From Gentiana macrophylla (Eukaryota; Streptophyta; Magnoliopsida; Gentianales; Gentianaceae): DNA of 64,000 nucleotides. The stretch is from positions 1 through 64,000 of the forward strand of contig JAOBSW010000771.1 of assembly GCA_026214975.1 (NCBI GenBank). Reading direction: 5' to 3'. Below, piece after piece: positions 10,784 through 22,007 of the stretch (within the stretch, counting starts at the first letter, position 1; every line of letters starts with the position of its first letter). A program made the position numbers and the translations under genes. A model generated the notes under the pieces. That model searched no databases. It was not told where the DNA came from and saw only the letters and a list, made by a program, of their open reading frames with translations.

Positions 10784-11850
10784 TGATGAGAGTCAACTTT
10801 ACGTGATTCCGGTGCATTTTCCACCCCCGTTTATCCCACTTTTAACACATTCTCGGTGTTTTTAGACCGTTTTCGGGTAATATCGTGAGTTTATAGCACG
10901 GGGAGTAAATCCGTCGCTTTGATGGTTTACTACCTCTTTTTAGTGATATTAACCCATTCCTGAGCACTTTTACCCTCCGGAATCATTTGTGTGTGTTGTT
11001 CGTTCATGAGATTGTAGGGTCTAGGTGTCACGAGAACCCGGAAGGCGAAGATTTATGATGAGAAGTATGATCAAGGTGCAAGAATGAGCCAAGGAAGAAG
11101 AAAAATGAAGAAAAGGAAGAAAAATAGTTGGTATCTTCACGCTACGTTCTGTTCATCAGCAATTTGACCTATTATGGAGGCATTTTCTGGTCATTAACTC
11201 TTCATGAAAGTTGTATATAATTGAAAGGGCTTTCCAACACATTTTGAATCACTCATATCGGAGTTCTAGACGCATAGATATCATGGTTTTACTGCAGCCA
11301 GAAAATTGCCAAATCTCAAACGCGCGTTTGGAGGTTTGAAACGCGCGTTTCAACTGCTAATTTTTGAACAGCGAGTACATGAAGCGAAACGTGCGTTTGG
11401 GGACCTCTCAAACGCGCGTTTGGGGGCCATTTTCTGCATATTTTTGCCCCTACCCATTTCCATCGAATTTCATTGATTTGTTCTCCCTCTCTTAGCAAAA
11501 CTATACCCAGTCTTTTCTCGAAACTTGTAATATATTAGAACACTTTATCTTAGCATAGATTAGCATAAACATAGCTTAATTATTCCATTTCCAAGCTCAA
11601 ATTCTCATTCCAACTTCAAAGCACCCACCTTTTAATTAGTTTTCTATTTTATACTTTTGGATCTAAATTTTTTAAAAATTTCTTCAAATCAATGGTAAAT
11701 TTCTCTTCTCTTTTCCTTATTATGGCTTTCATTTACTGTTTTATGTATGTTTTGATTAGTATAATGAGTAGCTAATCCCTTTTCATAGTCGAATCATGTG
11801 AAATTAGGTAAAATCACCCTTTGGGTGATGAAATTGGGAGTGAGTAGTGC
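10784..11850 (+). repeat. 3' LTR of element C, truncated
   Basis: Matches 5277-6340 closely. The match stops in TAGTGCT, after which Retand pol sequence (TTTTATTCTCAC...) follows. The C LTR itself has TTTTATT at the same point, so the join lies in about 7 bp of shared sequence. Confidence 0.88.
11318..11421. repeat. AAACGCGCGTTT dyad cluster, 3' LTR of C
   Basis: Copies at 11318-11329, 11339-11350, 11387-11398 (AAACGTGCGTTT) and 11410-11421. Three of four are perfect 12-bp palindromes, better preserved than in the 5' LTR. Confidence 0.85.
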
Positions 11851-11861
11851 TATTTTATTCT

Positions 11862-12200
11862 CACTTTGAGGCACCTGTTCGATGCGGACTGTTTTAAATT
11901 TCGATATCAACCCTTGAACCACTTTCAGAAAACTTTTCATTTCTTCCTCTTTGGCTTCGTAATCGCCTCGTATGTGATTTATTACGAGCTGAGAGTCTCT
12001 ATATACCAGGAGATTTTTTACCCCCAACTTGGATGCCAACTTCAGACCCGTTATCATGGCTTCATACTCTGCCTCATTGTTGGTGGCCTTGAACTCGAAT
12101 CGAATTGCATAGGGGAACTCTTCTCCCTTCGGACTGACCAACAATAACCCAGCTCCAGCCCCTTCTTTACTGGATGCTCCGTCGACATGGATGGTCCACT
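11862..12200 (-). pseudogene. Archaeal-type RNase H domain, left copy (truncated)
   Basis: The minus-strand frame ending its real homology near 11862 encodes EFKATNNEAEYEAMITGL, LLVYRDSQLVINHIRGDYEA and a helical stretch, the classic second RNase H of Tat elements. The acidic residues of NEAEYEA and the D of YRDSQ are visible. Translation past 11862 reads into the C LTR and is not part of the protein. The right copy (20921-21480) continues into the linker to integrase. Confidence 0.75.
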
Positions 12201-12251
12201 GTTCCTCTGTTGATTATTTCTCCTGCTCCAGCTGAATCGATAATCCCTCGG

Positions 12252-13400
12252 CTATGAAGTCCACCAACGCTTGGCCTTTAACGGCTGTACGAGGTAGGAA
12301 CTCGATGTCGTACTCAGCCAACTCGACAACCCTTTTGCTAATCGACCCGATGTCTCGGGCTTGGCCAAAATTTGTTTCAGAGGTTGGTCGGTTATTACAG
12401 CAATAGGGTGTGCTTGAAAATATGGCTTCAACTTCCTCGAGGCGTGAACCAAACTCAATGCTAATTTTTCAGCAGGCGTGTACCTGATCTCAGCTCCATG
12501 TAATGCCTTACTCACAAAATATATCAGAACTTGTCCCTGTTCTCCTTCTCGGACCAAGACGGCATTTACTGCCTCTTCACATATTGCTAGATAAACCATG
12601 AGTTTCTCTCCTTCCCGAGGTGAAGACAGTGTTGGCAGATAAGACAAATACTCCTTTAGGTCGTCAAATGCTTTATGACACTTATCATCCCATTGGAATG
12701 GACTTGCTTTTTTCAATATCTTGAAAAGGGTAGGGCTCTTTGCGCTGATATCGTTAAGAAACGGTTGAGGGCCGCCATCCGACCTGTCAATCGTTGCACT
12801 TCTTTGACGTTACGAGGTGTAGGCATGTTCCTAAGGGCCTCGATCTTATCCGGATTAGCTTGAATTCCATCTCTCGATATCATATAACCCAGAAATTTCC
12901 CAGATCGAACCCCGAAGGTGCACTTCTTTGGATTGAGATTCATACTCACAGCTCGGAGCACCTCGAAAACTTCTCTGGTATCGACTAGAAACTGTCCCAT
13001 GGACTTACTCTTGATCAACAAATCATCGACATAAACTTCCATATTACGGCCTATCAGCTTCTCGAAAATTTTGTTAACCGCTCTCTGATAAGTAGCTCCT
13101 GCATTCTTAAGACCAAAAGGCATTGTTACGAAACAAAATGTACCAAACTCCATGATAAATACGGTTTTCTCTGAGTCTTAGGGGTCCATGAAAATTTGAT
13201 AATACCCCCTATACGCATCTAGAAACCCGAATACCTCGAAACCCAGGGTCGAGTCGACCAAATGATCAATCTTCGAGATAGGATACGAATCCTTAGGGCA
13301 TGCCTTGTTAAGGTCTGCAGAATCCACGCACATCCGCCAGCTCTCATCGGGCTTGACCAAAGACCTTTGGATTAGCTAACGGTTGGTGTAGAATACCTCT
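12252..13400 (-). pseudogene. Reverse transcriptase and RNase H of Retand, left copy
   Basis: Frames 13178-13360, 12713-13153 and 12252-12716 together give a Ty3/gypsy RT: WRMCVDSADLNKACPKD and FLDAYRGYYQI (finger/palm), FVTMPFGLKNAGATYQR, then the catalytic MEVYVDDLLIKSKS with both Asp intact, and the connection-RNaseH part (LMVYLAICEEAVNAVLV, RYTPAEKLALSLV). The first aspartate of the usual D-S-..-A motif is replaced in 'LAICEEAV', as in many Tat connection domains that lost activity when the second RNase H was gained. Frames are separated by short shifts near 13160 and 12715. It copies the element RNA in the virus-like particle. Confidence 0.8.
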
Positions 13401-13575
13401 TTCTTTCTGACCTCTTTCCTCTCGGGCGAGGTTTCTCTTTTCTCGCCAGATCGGCTTCTTTCTTGGGTCGACATTGAGTCGATGAATCGCTATATCTCGC
13501 CGACAGCCTGGCATGTCGCTCCGCCTTCCAAGCTTAAAACGCCTCGATATTCAACAAAAAGGTCGACTAAGGCTT

Positions 13576-14316
13576 TCATGTCGCCGAGTGTGGTATCCAC
13601 TTCCCGATCCGACCTCTTGGCCCTCTTCCTCCTTCCACACACGAATCTCCTCTCGCCGGGTCGACAGAGACCCAGCTTCGATCTTCCTCTTCCTCAGGGA
13701 TTAATTCTTCAACTAACACTTGCCCAACGCCTTTCCCTTTTATCGTAACTTGACTGCAATTCCTGGCCACCTCAACGTCTCCTTTCACTTTATGGGTACC
13801 ATACCAGGTGGGAAACTTCATGCTGTTATGGAAGGTGGAGATGATGGCCCTTAGATCGTATAAAGCAGGTCGACCTAATATCGCGTTATACCCCGATGGG
13901 GCCTTAACTACGACATACGTCATTTCCATTGTTCGGCCCTTTTCCCCATCTCCAACTGTGGTTAGCAAGCTTATCGACCCGACATGGTGAATCGCCTGAC
14001 TGGTAAACCCGAACAAAGGGGTCAACAACGGTACGATGCCTTCATCCCTCAACTTCATGGCTTTGAAGGCTGAGTAGTAAAGGATGTTGACATCACTTCC
14101 ACTATCAACGCAGACCCTCTTTATCCGACCTCGGCTTATGGCCTCTATTACCAAACCTTCACTATGACTGTGGGAACTTGGAATATCATCTTTGGGTCCA
14201 TAACCCACCTGCGTCGTAAACCTAAGCTTCTTTGATTCCCTCGATCTATCCATAGACTGTCGACTGGATCGAGGTTGATCTCGATTCATGTTCTGCAACA
14301 ATCGTGTTGACATCAT
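13576..14316 (-). pseudogene. Aspartic protease region of Retand
   Basis: A 246-codon minus-strand frame with the retropepsin core IKRVCVDSGSDVNILYYSAF (active-site D-S-G) and the later YNAILGRPALYDLRAI flap/ILG motif. It follows gag in the same direction and precedes RT. In the family it cuts the Gag-Pol polyprotein. A short shift separates it from RT (13400-13575). Confidence 0.8.
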
Positions 14317-15913
14317 ACCCGATGCGGTTATCCCCGTGAGTGTCGCGATTCAAATCTTCTCGACGATCATCTCGACGGTTATCTCTGTAAGTCGGCTCGG
14401 ATGACCTATCCCGACGCCTCCGATTGTCTCGTTGTGGTGATCGGTCTCTCCCCCGGTTATAACTCTTTCTCTTATATTCTCGACGGCCCTTTGGCTCGTC
14501 CTTCTCTGATCCGTCGATCTCCTCATCCAACCGACCCTCTTGAATACAGGCATCAATATCTCTCTTCAAGTCGAAGCACTCTTCTGTGTCATGCCCCACA
14601 TCCTTGTGATAGTCACAGTAATTGTGGGTGTTTTTTTCTCTTCTCAGGATCTTTGGACATCGGTTTCGGTGTTCGAGCAATATTCTTCTTGATGATGATA
14701 GCCAGCACCTCCCCCCGAGATCGGTTGAGAGGGATAAAATCTCGATCTTTCAAATTTCCTTTCTTTCCGAGCCGATCTGTGATTGGCGCTGTCAGTCGAT
14801 CGAACACATTGGACTTTCCTTCATCATTCCGTCCCTTTGGCTGACCCTTGGTTTGGCCTCAGGTGTCGTTCCTCGAATTGAGGCCAAGTGAGATGGTGTG
14901 CAAGCGCACTGCCTCTTCACCTTGGCAAAATCTATGGAATATGTTAACACATTCGTCCATATCATTCGGCATCTTTTTAGAAAGCTTATCATACAGCTTC
15001 ATATTGCACAATCCTCCAACAAATGAATTGACCTGAAGTGCATCGCTGGCATTGTGCACCTTCATAGCCTCGAGATTAAAATGCCTCATGAAATCGATAG
15101 TCGATTCTTTCTCTTGCTTGATGTTCATGAGGTGAGTAGCACTGAGGTGGAACTTCTTGTTCCCGATAAAAGCATCTCGAAATTTCTGTCCCAACTGTAA
15201 AAACTTGAGATTGATCCGGGTCGTTGCTTATGGAACCACTCTCGAGCTCGACCCGTAAGCAAGGTGTCGAAGGCATGACACTTCATAGCATCGTTGGCAT
15301 TCCTCAGTCTCATCAGTGATATATATCGGTACAGATGGTCCTCTGGGTCTGTAGCACCATCGTAAGGTTCCATCTTCGGGGGCTTAAAGGACTCGGGCAT
15401 CGTGTATATCTCTATCTCAGAGCTAAAGGGCGACTCGAGCCATTCTGAGACCTGGTCTTTTCCTACGATGTGGTTAAACTCGTTACGGATACTATCCTCG
15501 ACTTGCCTTTGTTGCCTTTCGTGCCCATGATGCTTCTTAGTTATGCTGATTTCTACTTCATCCTCACACTCTTCTCGAGGATCGACATGCTTCTTCCTCC
15601 TGGCATTCTCAATCTCCTTTCGACCCGGTAGGTCCAACAGGTGTTCCTCATGGGGGTTACAAATTCACTTACCTATGAACGCAGAGGTCACTACTCTTTT
15701 CAAGGCGTCTTCGTCCAGAGACGCCAAGTGATCAGCCATGTCTTGCAACTATGGGGGAAGTTGTGGCCTTGGGGGATCTGCAACTACAGGTCTAGATCTA
15801 GTGGGGGCTTCCTGAGCTTGGATTTGAACCCCTGCTGGATCTATATCCGTGTGCTCTTCGACCTGTAGGTTCTTGCTACTCATTGGTTTCTTACTCCTTG
15901 CTGGTGGTGCCAT
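14246..15913 (-). pseudogene. Retand gag
   Basis: Starts at an ATG at 15913, 31 nt after the primer site. Frame pieces 15125-15637, 14859-15194 and 14246-14680 give the Tat gag core: MEPYDGATDPEDHLYRY, LLTGRAREWF..RPGSISSF, and a nucleocapsid HNYCDYHKDVGHDTEEC, the C-x2-H type zinc motif of this lineage, followed by an Arg/Asp-rich basic stretch. An in-frame stop lies near 15770 and shifts occur near 15190 and 14850. It forms the particle shell and binds the RNA. Confidence 0.78.
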
Positions 15914-15943
15914 TGCGATATCTTTACCAACTCACCGGTAGAA

Positions 15944-15962
15944 GACCCTCCTTCTAGCGCCA
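15944..15962 (-). other. Primer-binding site of the Retand element
   Basis: Minus strand reads TGGCGCTAGAAGGAGGGTC, two bases inside the LTR end. This TGGCGCTAGAAGGAGGG form is common in Tat/Retand elements. Confidence 0.8.
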
Positions 15963-15964
15963 AA

Positions 15965-16825
15965 TGATGATGCTAAATAATGCACCACTGGATTAATGGG
16001 GCCACGTGTAATCTAAGAATGAGCTGTGAAGGAATCGAATGGCTAGAAATGTAGTAAAGATGGTGTTTTTGGTGGTTTATGGCTGAGTCCAAGAATGTAT
16101 CTTGGATTGCCTACGTATCCTCTCTAATGTCCAGGAATCAAGCCTTACGTAGTTCCTGGAGTTGTGTATTTATAGGCACATGTCTTTCTTCTGCCCTAAA
16201 CTTAAGGCGGTTTGGTCAATTGACATAAATACCCTTTACTAGGCCTAGCCCCTTGCCCAAGTAACCCTCTGGGTAGTGGGCTTAAGAATCTGGGCTGGAA
16301 CTCAGGTATCGACTCGGAAAACGCCGACATGGGTGCTCGAGATGGGACACTTGCAGAATCTGTTGGTTGCTGCGGTCTTCGATTCCCTCATCTCGTATTC
16401 GACTCTATGCAGGTAAGGAACTTAGACTTTTCCACATGCCAGTTGGACCAATTAGGTAATTCCACGTGGAGGGGTGGAATCCCGTATCGTCATAAGCCCT
16501 CCAGATTGGAGAGAAGCTCATCTCGTATGCTGAGGTCGGATCTGAAAATTTGAATTATCTTTTCGACACGCGGTCTTCTTAAGGCGGGAATACAAAATAT
16601 CCCTCCTAACCGATATAAGGTCGTCGTGGTGTCGACGCCACATCAGACGTATTAATGGGTGTAAGAAAAGAAGCATTTTTATTGGTCCACGCGGGGGTTT
16701 TATCCTCGATTCTCGCGTTTCAAACTCTATAACTGCCCCAAATATTGCCCTTTCAAATCATTTGGAGATTGCGAAGCATAAAAGGAGTCCAAGCAAACGA
16801 AGTCTCTCATTTTCTATTTCTAACA
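15965..16825 (-). repeat. Single internal LTR of the Retand element
   Basis: The left end (LTR 3' end) is TGATGATGCTAA next to the primer site. The right end is set at about 16825 by an AACA end before the antisense ORF and is uncertain. A minus-strand TATA box is at 16166-16175. This one LTR serves gag on its left and the integrase/antisense-ORF half on its right. Confidence 0.65.
16166..16175 (-). promoter_or_regulatory. TATA box of the Retand LTR
   Basis: CTATAAATAC on the minus strand, about 200 bp before the LTR's inner end; gives a plausible start for the genomic RNA around 16135. Confidence 0.6.
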
Positions 16826-16913
16826 CCCTGTTTTCTCAGAAAATACAAGTAAGGCTCTATTTTCATCTAGATTCTTTCTTCGTCTTTTATTTCTTGTATC
16901 TTTTCCCAATTCC

Positions 16914-19033
16914 ATGTCTAGTAGTGAGAGTGACTCTCAAAATAGGGAGGAACTTGTTGTGATTGAAGAGGAATCGGCAGATAGGACGATTTCTGAGCAA
17001 CCGCTTGCTTCCGGTGAGATAGTAGCCGGAGAAAAAGAAGAAGGAGGAGAAGAAGAATCGTCTTCTCGACCTGCTGCTAAACGCCAAACGAGGATGAAGG
17101 GTCAAGGGCCTTATGGTTGTATATCCAATCTTTCTCAAGAAAAAGCCAAGGTCGTCTGTCTACGATACGGCATCCCATACTCATCCGAAAACATCAAAGT
17201 GTCTCATGGTAGCCATCAATATGCCTGTGATCCTTCTCATGGGTTCTGTGCCATTTACGAGGCACAATTGAAAGAGGGATTGAGGTATCCCTTTGACCCG
17301 GCGTTCATAGAAATTCTTCGACATTACCAGATCAGCGCTCCACAACTCGCTCCGAACGGAATCAGGAGCGTTATGGGATTCGTGTTGGCGTGTCGAATCG
17401 CCAAAGTCGAGTTCACAGTCTGGTTGTTCCGGCAATATTATGCAATCCAAGGTCTGCATGATGCTGGGTGGTATACCTTCCAGAGGCATCCCCTGGTGTC
17501 GGAATTTGTGAGAAGGGTGACCTCGTCCCAGGGTGAGTGGAAGCCCCATTTCTTCTTTATTCGACACGGGTTGGAAGACATCGATGTTCATACTTGGTAC
17601 AAAAGGCCTAGTGAATGGCATGATAGGCTTGACTCTGATGCCCCCGTGAGTGTAGGATTTTAGAGAGGGTTAACCCCGATGTCGCAAAGCAAAACCTTCA
17701 TTCTCTATATCCTTTTGCTGATGTCGAGACGGCGGGTCCGGGCGCTTATCTGGGACCCGACAAAGACGTTCGAGTTTGGTGTAGGATATTTATTCACTCT
17801 GTCGAGCTGCCACACTTTAGTATTTTTTCTTTTTCTGTATTTACTTCTTTGACAGCGTATTGATGTCGATCTCTCTGTGTTTGCATTTGCAGTGGAATTC
17901 TTTTCAAAGTTAGAGGTATTGGGTAAAGTGCCTGACCCTAAGAAGGTCGACCCCAAAAAGATTCAAGAACTGGCAGGTATCAGATCGAAGAAACCTGTGT
18001 CTAGTGCAATAGTCTTCGGAGGTCAGAGGACTCCGGCCCGAGCTTCAACACCTGCGTCGACATCTGATATTCTGAGAGATCAACCCAACGAGGCTCGGGT
18101 GACTGAGCAAGCTGAAGAGAGCCTCGTCTCGAGAAAGCGTCAGAAAACAACTGCGGTGAGGCATGGGTCGGGAAAGAGACTCGTAACCACGCTCCTCCTA
18201 GCTCTTCCGACCCGATCCCTGGAATGAGCGTTGTAGAGATGGAAGCCATGACTCCGGAAGAGCTGCATGACTTTTTCATGAAAAGCAACCGAGCTGTAAG
18301 TCTTCATTTTACTCCCTTTAACTTGGGGACTTTTGCCTAAGTCCGATATTAACAGTACTCTTCTCTGCAGGCTCGGCTAGCAGCTAAAGTGGCCATGAAC
18401 AGAATTGAGTCCCCATCTGCAGTCTTGGAGGAACAGAAAGAAAAAATCGCCAGGCTGACCTCCAACATCGAGAAGCAGAAAGCCAAGGTGAACAAGCTGG
18501 ATGATCGGCGCATCAAACTGGAGTCTGACCTGGCAACTTCTCGAGATGAATTGTCTAAGGCGCACAAGGATATATCCGACAGGGATGCTGAGCTGGCGAA
18601 GGTGAGATCGGAGCTCAATGAGTCAAAGGCTGAGTTGGCGGAATCCCTCAAAGCCCGAGACGACCTTCAAATTGAGGTCGATAGCTTTACGACTCGCCTG
18701 GAGGCGGCCAAGAAGGATTTCCTGGCTTCTGAAGAGCTCGAGAATGACCTGGCGCTGCTGATGAGTCAGGCCATGAAGGGGGGATTCTCGAATGCATTGG
18801 ATCAGGTCAAGACAGTCCTCCCCGACTTTGAAGTTTCGGGCATCGAGAAGGCATACTTGTATGATCCGGAGGCCATCCCCCGATATGGTCGATATTTCAC
18901 AGAATTCAAGGCTGGTGTATCTTTATACAACAAGTATGTGACCTCTGTCCTGGAGGGGGATGGAGGGGAGAACCTCGAGTCGGTTGACCCAGTCGACCCC
19001 GATGCCTCTACTTCAAACCAGCCTGCTGTCTGA
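16914..19033 (+). pseudogene. Antisense extra ORF of Retand ('putative gypsy-type transposon' domain)
   Basis: Plus strand, opposite to the element. The ATG-led part (16914-17645) carries the plant Transposase_28-like core: DPAFIEILRHYQISAPQLAP, NGIRSVMGFVLACR. A shift at the C run near 17641 moves reading to another frame up to about 17815. A further part (17893-18295) follows, then a canonical intron 18296-18370 (GTAAGT...CTCTGCAG). The last part, 18371-19033, is a long heptad coiled coil (LEEQKEKIARL... to EVDSFTTRLEAAKKD) with a conserved tail. Such extra ORFs are known in Tat/Retand elements between integrase and the 3' LTR. Function unknown; a protein-binding or regulatory role is a guess. 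It is not a host gene because it lies inside the element. Confidence 0.7.
18296..18370 (+). other. Intron in the antisense extra ORF
   Basis: 75 nt, donor GCT|GTAAGT, pyrimidine-rich end TTCTCTGCAG|GCT. The two sides are open in frames that make sense when joined. Confidence 0.6.
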
Positions 19034-19790
19034 CGCTGTTTATCTTGTTATCGTTTTTTAAACAATTTGATTTGATCTGGTTGTAACTAACTTTTATTGA
19101 TCTTTTATTGAACATTTCGATCCGATCTGGTTGTATAACTTTTATTTGTCTCAATGTAATCTTTGTCGAGTCGAATCAATGATTCGATTTCTAAAACTCT
19201 TCAATTTCCATTTTGATTTTTTAAATTTCAATATATGCTTTTCCATTGAATGTCTTTCTCGTTGTTGATTATTTGTCGAAGTGTATTATGAGTACATGAC
19301 TGATGATACACTTGGATGTGAGTCGACCTAGCATTGTATTGCCGTATCGGCTTGACTTGGCTATTTGGTCGGAGCTCGGTTTGACCGTCGTGCCTCGTCA
19401 GGCTTTTGACTTGGTCGAATTGAAATTTCCTTATTCGACTGTCGCACTTCGTGGTGCTTCTGAACTGGTCAAATAAAGTATCCACGTGGGATCTTCCGAT
19501 TGCTCCGCATCGTGGCTTATTGGCAGATCGGGAGTGATATAAGCACTGTCATTGACTTGGCTTTATTCACTATTTTACTCCAACTTCACCGTGTCGAGGT
19601 ATCGTTGTTGAAGTCGAATTTTGGTCTTTTTTCTTCTAGCCTCATTTTCTTTTTAACATGAGCTTGTAAGTTAAGCATAATTAGAAAAGAAAATTACTTG
19701 AATAAAAGTCATCGAAATTAATTGTCACATCGACCTATTATAAGTAACTAGAAAGTAAAGTTGCAAATGTCATAAAGTGAACAAAACAGT
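19034..19790. other. Spacer between convergent ORFs of Retand
   Basis: No gene seen. It separates the ends of the plus-strand extra ORF and the minus-strand integrase, so it must hold both 3' ends. Repeated 'ttgatctgatctggttgta' units (19070-19140) form a short direct repeat. Confidence 0.5.
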
Positions 19791-20910
19791 TTAAACATAA
19801 TATTTTCTGAGATTGGTGGCGTGCCAAGTTCGAGGCATTGTACTTCCATCCGACCTTCCCAGCTGATACGATCCCTTAGGATGCACTTTCAAGATTTTGT
19901 ATGGACCTTCCCAATTCGGCTCGAGCTTGCCTATTGGGTCCTGCCTGCTAGCTTCATTCTTCCTCAACACGAGATCCACTACCTGGAAGTATTTATACTT
20001 CACTCTTGTATTGTAATATTGCGAGATCTTTCTTTTGTAATTGGCCATTCGATGCGCATCAATCGCTCTTCTTTCTTCGATATTATCTTTTTCTTGTCGT
20101 GGATCAGCAACATTTGTCTCGATATTGTAGGCCAAAACTAGAGGCGATGCTAGTCCGATCTCTGCAGGTATTACTGCTTCGCATCCATAAGTCATGGCAA
20201 AGGGAGTCTCTTGCGTTGCCGAATTAGGTGCTGTTCGATACGACCATAGAATGCTAGGTAACTGAGCTGCCCAATCCCGACCTTCATCCTCAAGCCGCTT
20301 CTTCAAACCAAATTTAATCTACCTGTTTGTCTGTTCGACTTGTCCATTGGACTGAGGTCGGGCCATTGAGGTTGTTCGATGTTCGATCTTATACTCCTTC
20401 AGCCAACTCTGCACTCTTTCATCTAGAAGCTGGGTCCTATTGTCTGATATCAGATACTTAGGAATCCCAAACCTGCACAAAATGTTTTCCCATAGAAATT
20501 TTTTGATGGTCTGAGCCTTGATGTCGGTAAAAGCTTTGGCCTCGACCCACTTGGTGAAATAATCAACTGCCACAACTACAAATTTGAAATTGCCTGGAGC
20601 TCGAGGTAAAGGTCCGACTATATCACATCCCCACTCATCGAATGGCCATACCGACTCGATGGCATTCATTTCTTGTGCTTGCTGGTGTGTCACCACATCA
20701 TGCACTTGACAAGCTTTGCACTTCATCACCAATCGATTGGCATCTTTCTCACCAGCTTACACTTTCTCACCAGGATTCGAGCTCCACAATGGTTGCCACA
20801 CACTCCCCGATGTATTTCTTCGAGCAGATATTCTCCTTCCTCTTCCGAGGCACATCTCATCCTGGGGGTTACAAAAGATTTTCGATAAAGAACATAATCG
20901 AACAGAGCAT
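19791..20910 (-). pseudogene. Retand integrase
   Basis: Minus-strand frames to the right of 20732 include a zinc-binding start (EEIHRGVCGNHCGAR, then MVMKCKACQVH). The catalytic core follows with its three acidic residues visible: GCDIVGPLPRAPG, YLISDNRTQLLD and SNGQVEQTNR. The frame 19791-20306 gives the C-terminal half: LPSILWSYRTAPNSATQETP, FAMTYGCEAVIPAEIG and the WEGPYKILKV tail domain. A shift near 20315 separates core and tail. In the family it joins the cDNA to host DNA. It lacks its own upstream gag here because the element is permuted. Confidence 0.8.
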
Positions 20911-20920
20911 ACCTGGAAGC

Positions 20921-21480
20921 CTATAGTCGAATCTTTCTGGCTTGAGCCTTGTCAGACGGGAGAATTCCGTCTTTCAAGTATAGTGCAATCGGATCCATCC
21001 ATGTCGATCCCTGAACAACAGGCTGCACATCAACCTCATTGTAGCTCCGTTCCGCTAACATCTCGACCAGGACCTTCCTTTTTGATTTAAAATTTGATGC
21101 GAGTTTGGACAACGCATCGGCTCTTTTATTCTCACTTCGAGGCACCTGTTCGATGCGAATTGTTTTAAATTTCGATATCAACCCTTGAACCACTTTCAGA
21201 TAATACTTCATTGCTTCCTCTTTGGCTTCGTAATCGCCTCGTATGTGATTTACTACGAGCTGAGAGTCACTATATACCAGGAGATTTTCGACCCCCAACT
21301 TGGATGCCAATTTCAGACCCGTTATCATGGCCTCATACTCGCCTCATTGTTGGTGGCCTTGAACTCGAATCAAGCGCGCATAGGGGAAACTCTTCTCCTT
21401 CGGATGACCAACAATAACCCAGCTCCAGCCCCTTCTTTACTGGATGCTCTGTCGACATGGATGGTCCACTGTTCCTCTAT
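20921..21480 (-). pseudogene. Archaeal-type RNase H, right copy
   Basis: Same protein part as at 11862-12200 but with the downstream linker to integrase preserved (SENKRADALSKLASNF...). One base of a CTG is missing at about 21340 relative to the left copy (CTCGCC versus CTCTGCC), which breaks the NEAEYEA segment. That is one of the cases suggesting consensus error. Confidence 0.72.
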
Positions 21481-21940
21481 TGATTATTTCTCCTGCTCCA
21501 GCTGAATCGATAATCCCTCGGCTATGAAGTCCGTCAAAGCTTGGCCTTTAACGGATGTACGAGGTAGGAACTCGATGTCGTACTCAGCCATCTCGACAAC
21601 CTATTTTGCTACTCGACCCGATGTATCGGGCTTGGCCAAAATTTGTTTCAGAGGTTGGTTGGTTATTACAGCAATAGGGTGTGCTTGAAAATATGGCTTC
21701 AACTTCCTCGAGGCGTGAACCAAACTCAATGCTAATTTTTCAGCAGGTGTGTACCTGATCTCAGCTCCATGTAATGCCTTAATCACAATATATATCGGAA
21801 CTTGTCCCTGTTCTCCTTCTCGGACCAAGACGGCACTTACTGCCTCTTCACAGATTGCTAGATAAACCATGAGTTTCTCTCCCACCTGAGGTGAAGACAG
21901 TGTTGGAAGATCAGACAAATACTCCTTTAGGTCATCAAAG
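21481..21940 (-). pseudogene. RNase H connection domain, right copy (truncated)
   Basis: Nearly the same as 12252-12680. It stops at GTCATCAAA, after which family A leader sequence begins. The shared AAA makes a short microhomology join. Confidence 0.75.
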
Positions 21941-22007
21941 ACGAAATAATTAAGTTGATCATTTAAGCAGTTGGACCATTGATTCCCCGGCAACGGCTCC
22001 AAAAACT
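21941..22007 (-). mobile_element. A0: leader stub of a third family A copy
   Basis: Identical in content to 28436-28504, the leader of A1, including the primer site (21983-22001, one mismatch from the Asp type). It shows that the LTR at 22008 was also the 5' LTR of another copy, now deleted up to this stub. Confidence 0.8.

Larger units (their letters stand above)
5277..11850 (+). mobile_element. Non-autonomous Athila-like element C with two LTRs (3' LTR truncated)
   Basis: Two direct LTRs (5277-7072 and 10784-11850) enclose 3.7 kb that carries a TGGCGCC-type primer site, a decayed Q-rich ORF, a second unassigned ORF, paired stem-loops and a polypurine tract. There is no protease, reverse transcriptase, RNase H or integrase, so movement would need proteins from a relative. 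The layout matches large retrotransposon derivatives. The 3' LTR stops at about 11850 against Retand pol sequence. Left flank is the Tekay-like scrap. Confidence 0.8.
11851..21940 (-). mobile_element. Permuted Retand/Tat-like element with a single internal LTR
   Basis: On the minus strand, from right to left: RNaseH, archaeal-type RNaseH, integrase, antisense extra ORF, LTR, primer site, gag, protease, RT, RNaseH, archaeal RNaseH. The pol segment at 11862-12680 is repeated at 21131-21940, giving a unit of about 9.27 kb. Dual RNase H, the YVDDLLIKS RT motif and the antisense extra ORF place it in the Tat group near Retand. Both outer ends lie inside pol, so it is a fragment of a tandem dimer or a re-integrated one-LTR circle. 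Confidence 0.75.

Noticed and set aside
17648..17665. A GTGAGT...TTTTAG intron in the antisense ORF
   Set aside because: Only about 18 nt long; a one-base shift at the preceding C run explains the frame change better.
16914..19033. A host gene with introns
   Set aside because: It lies between the integrase and LTR of the Retand element and has the domain typical of Tat extra ORFs.
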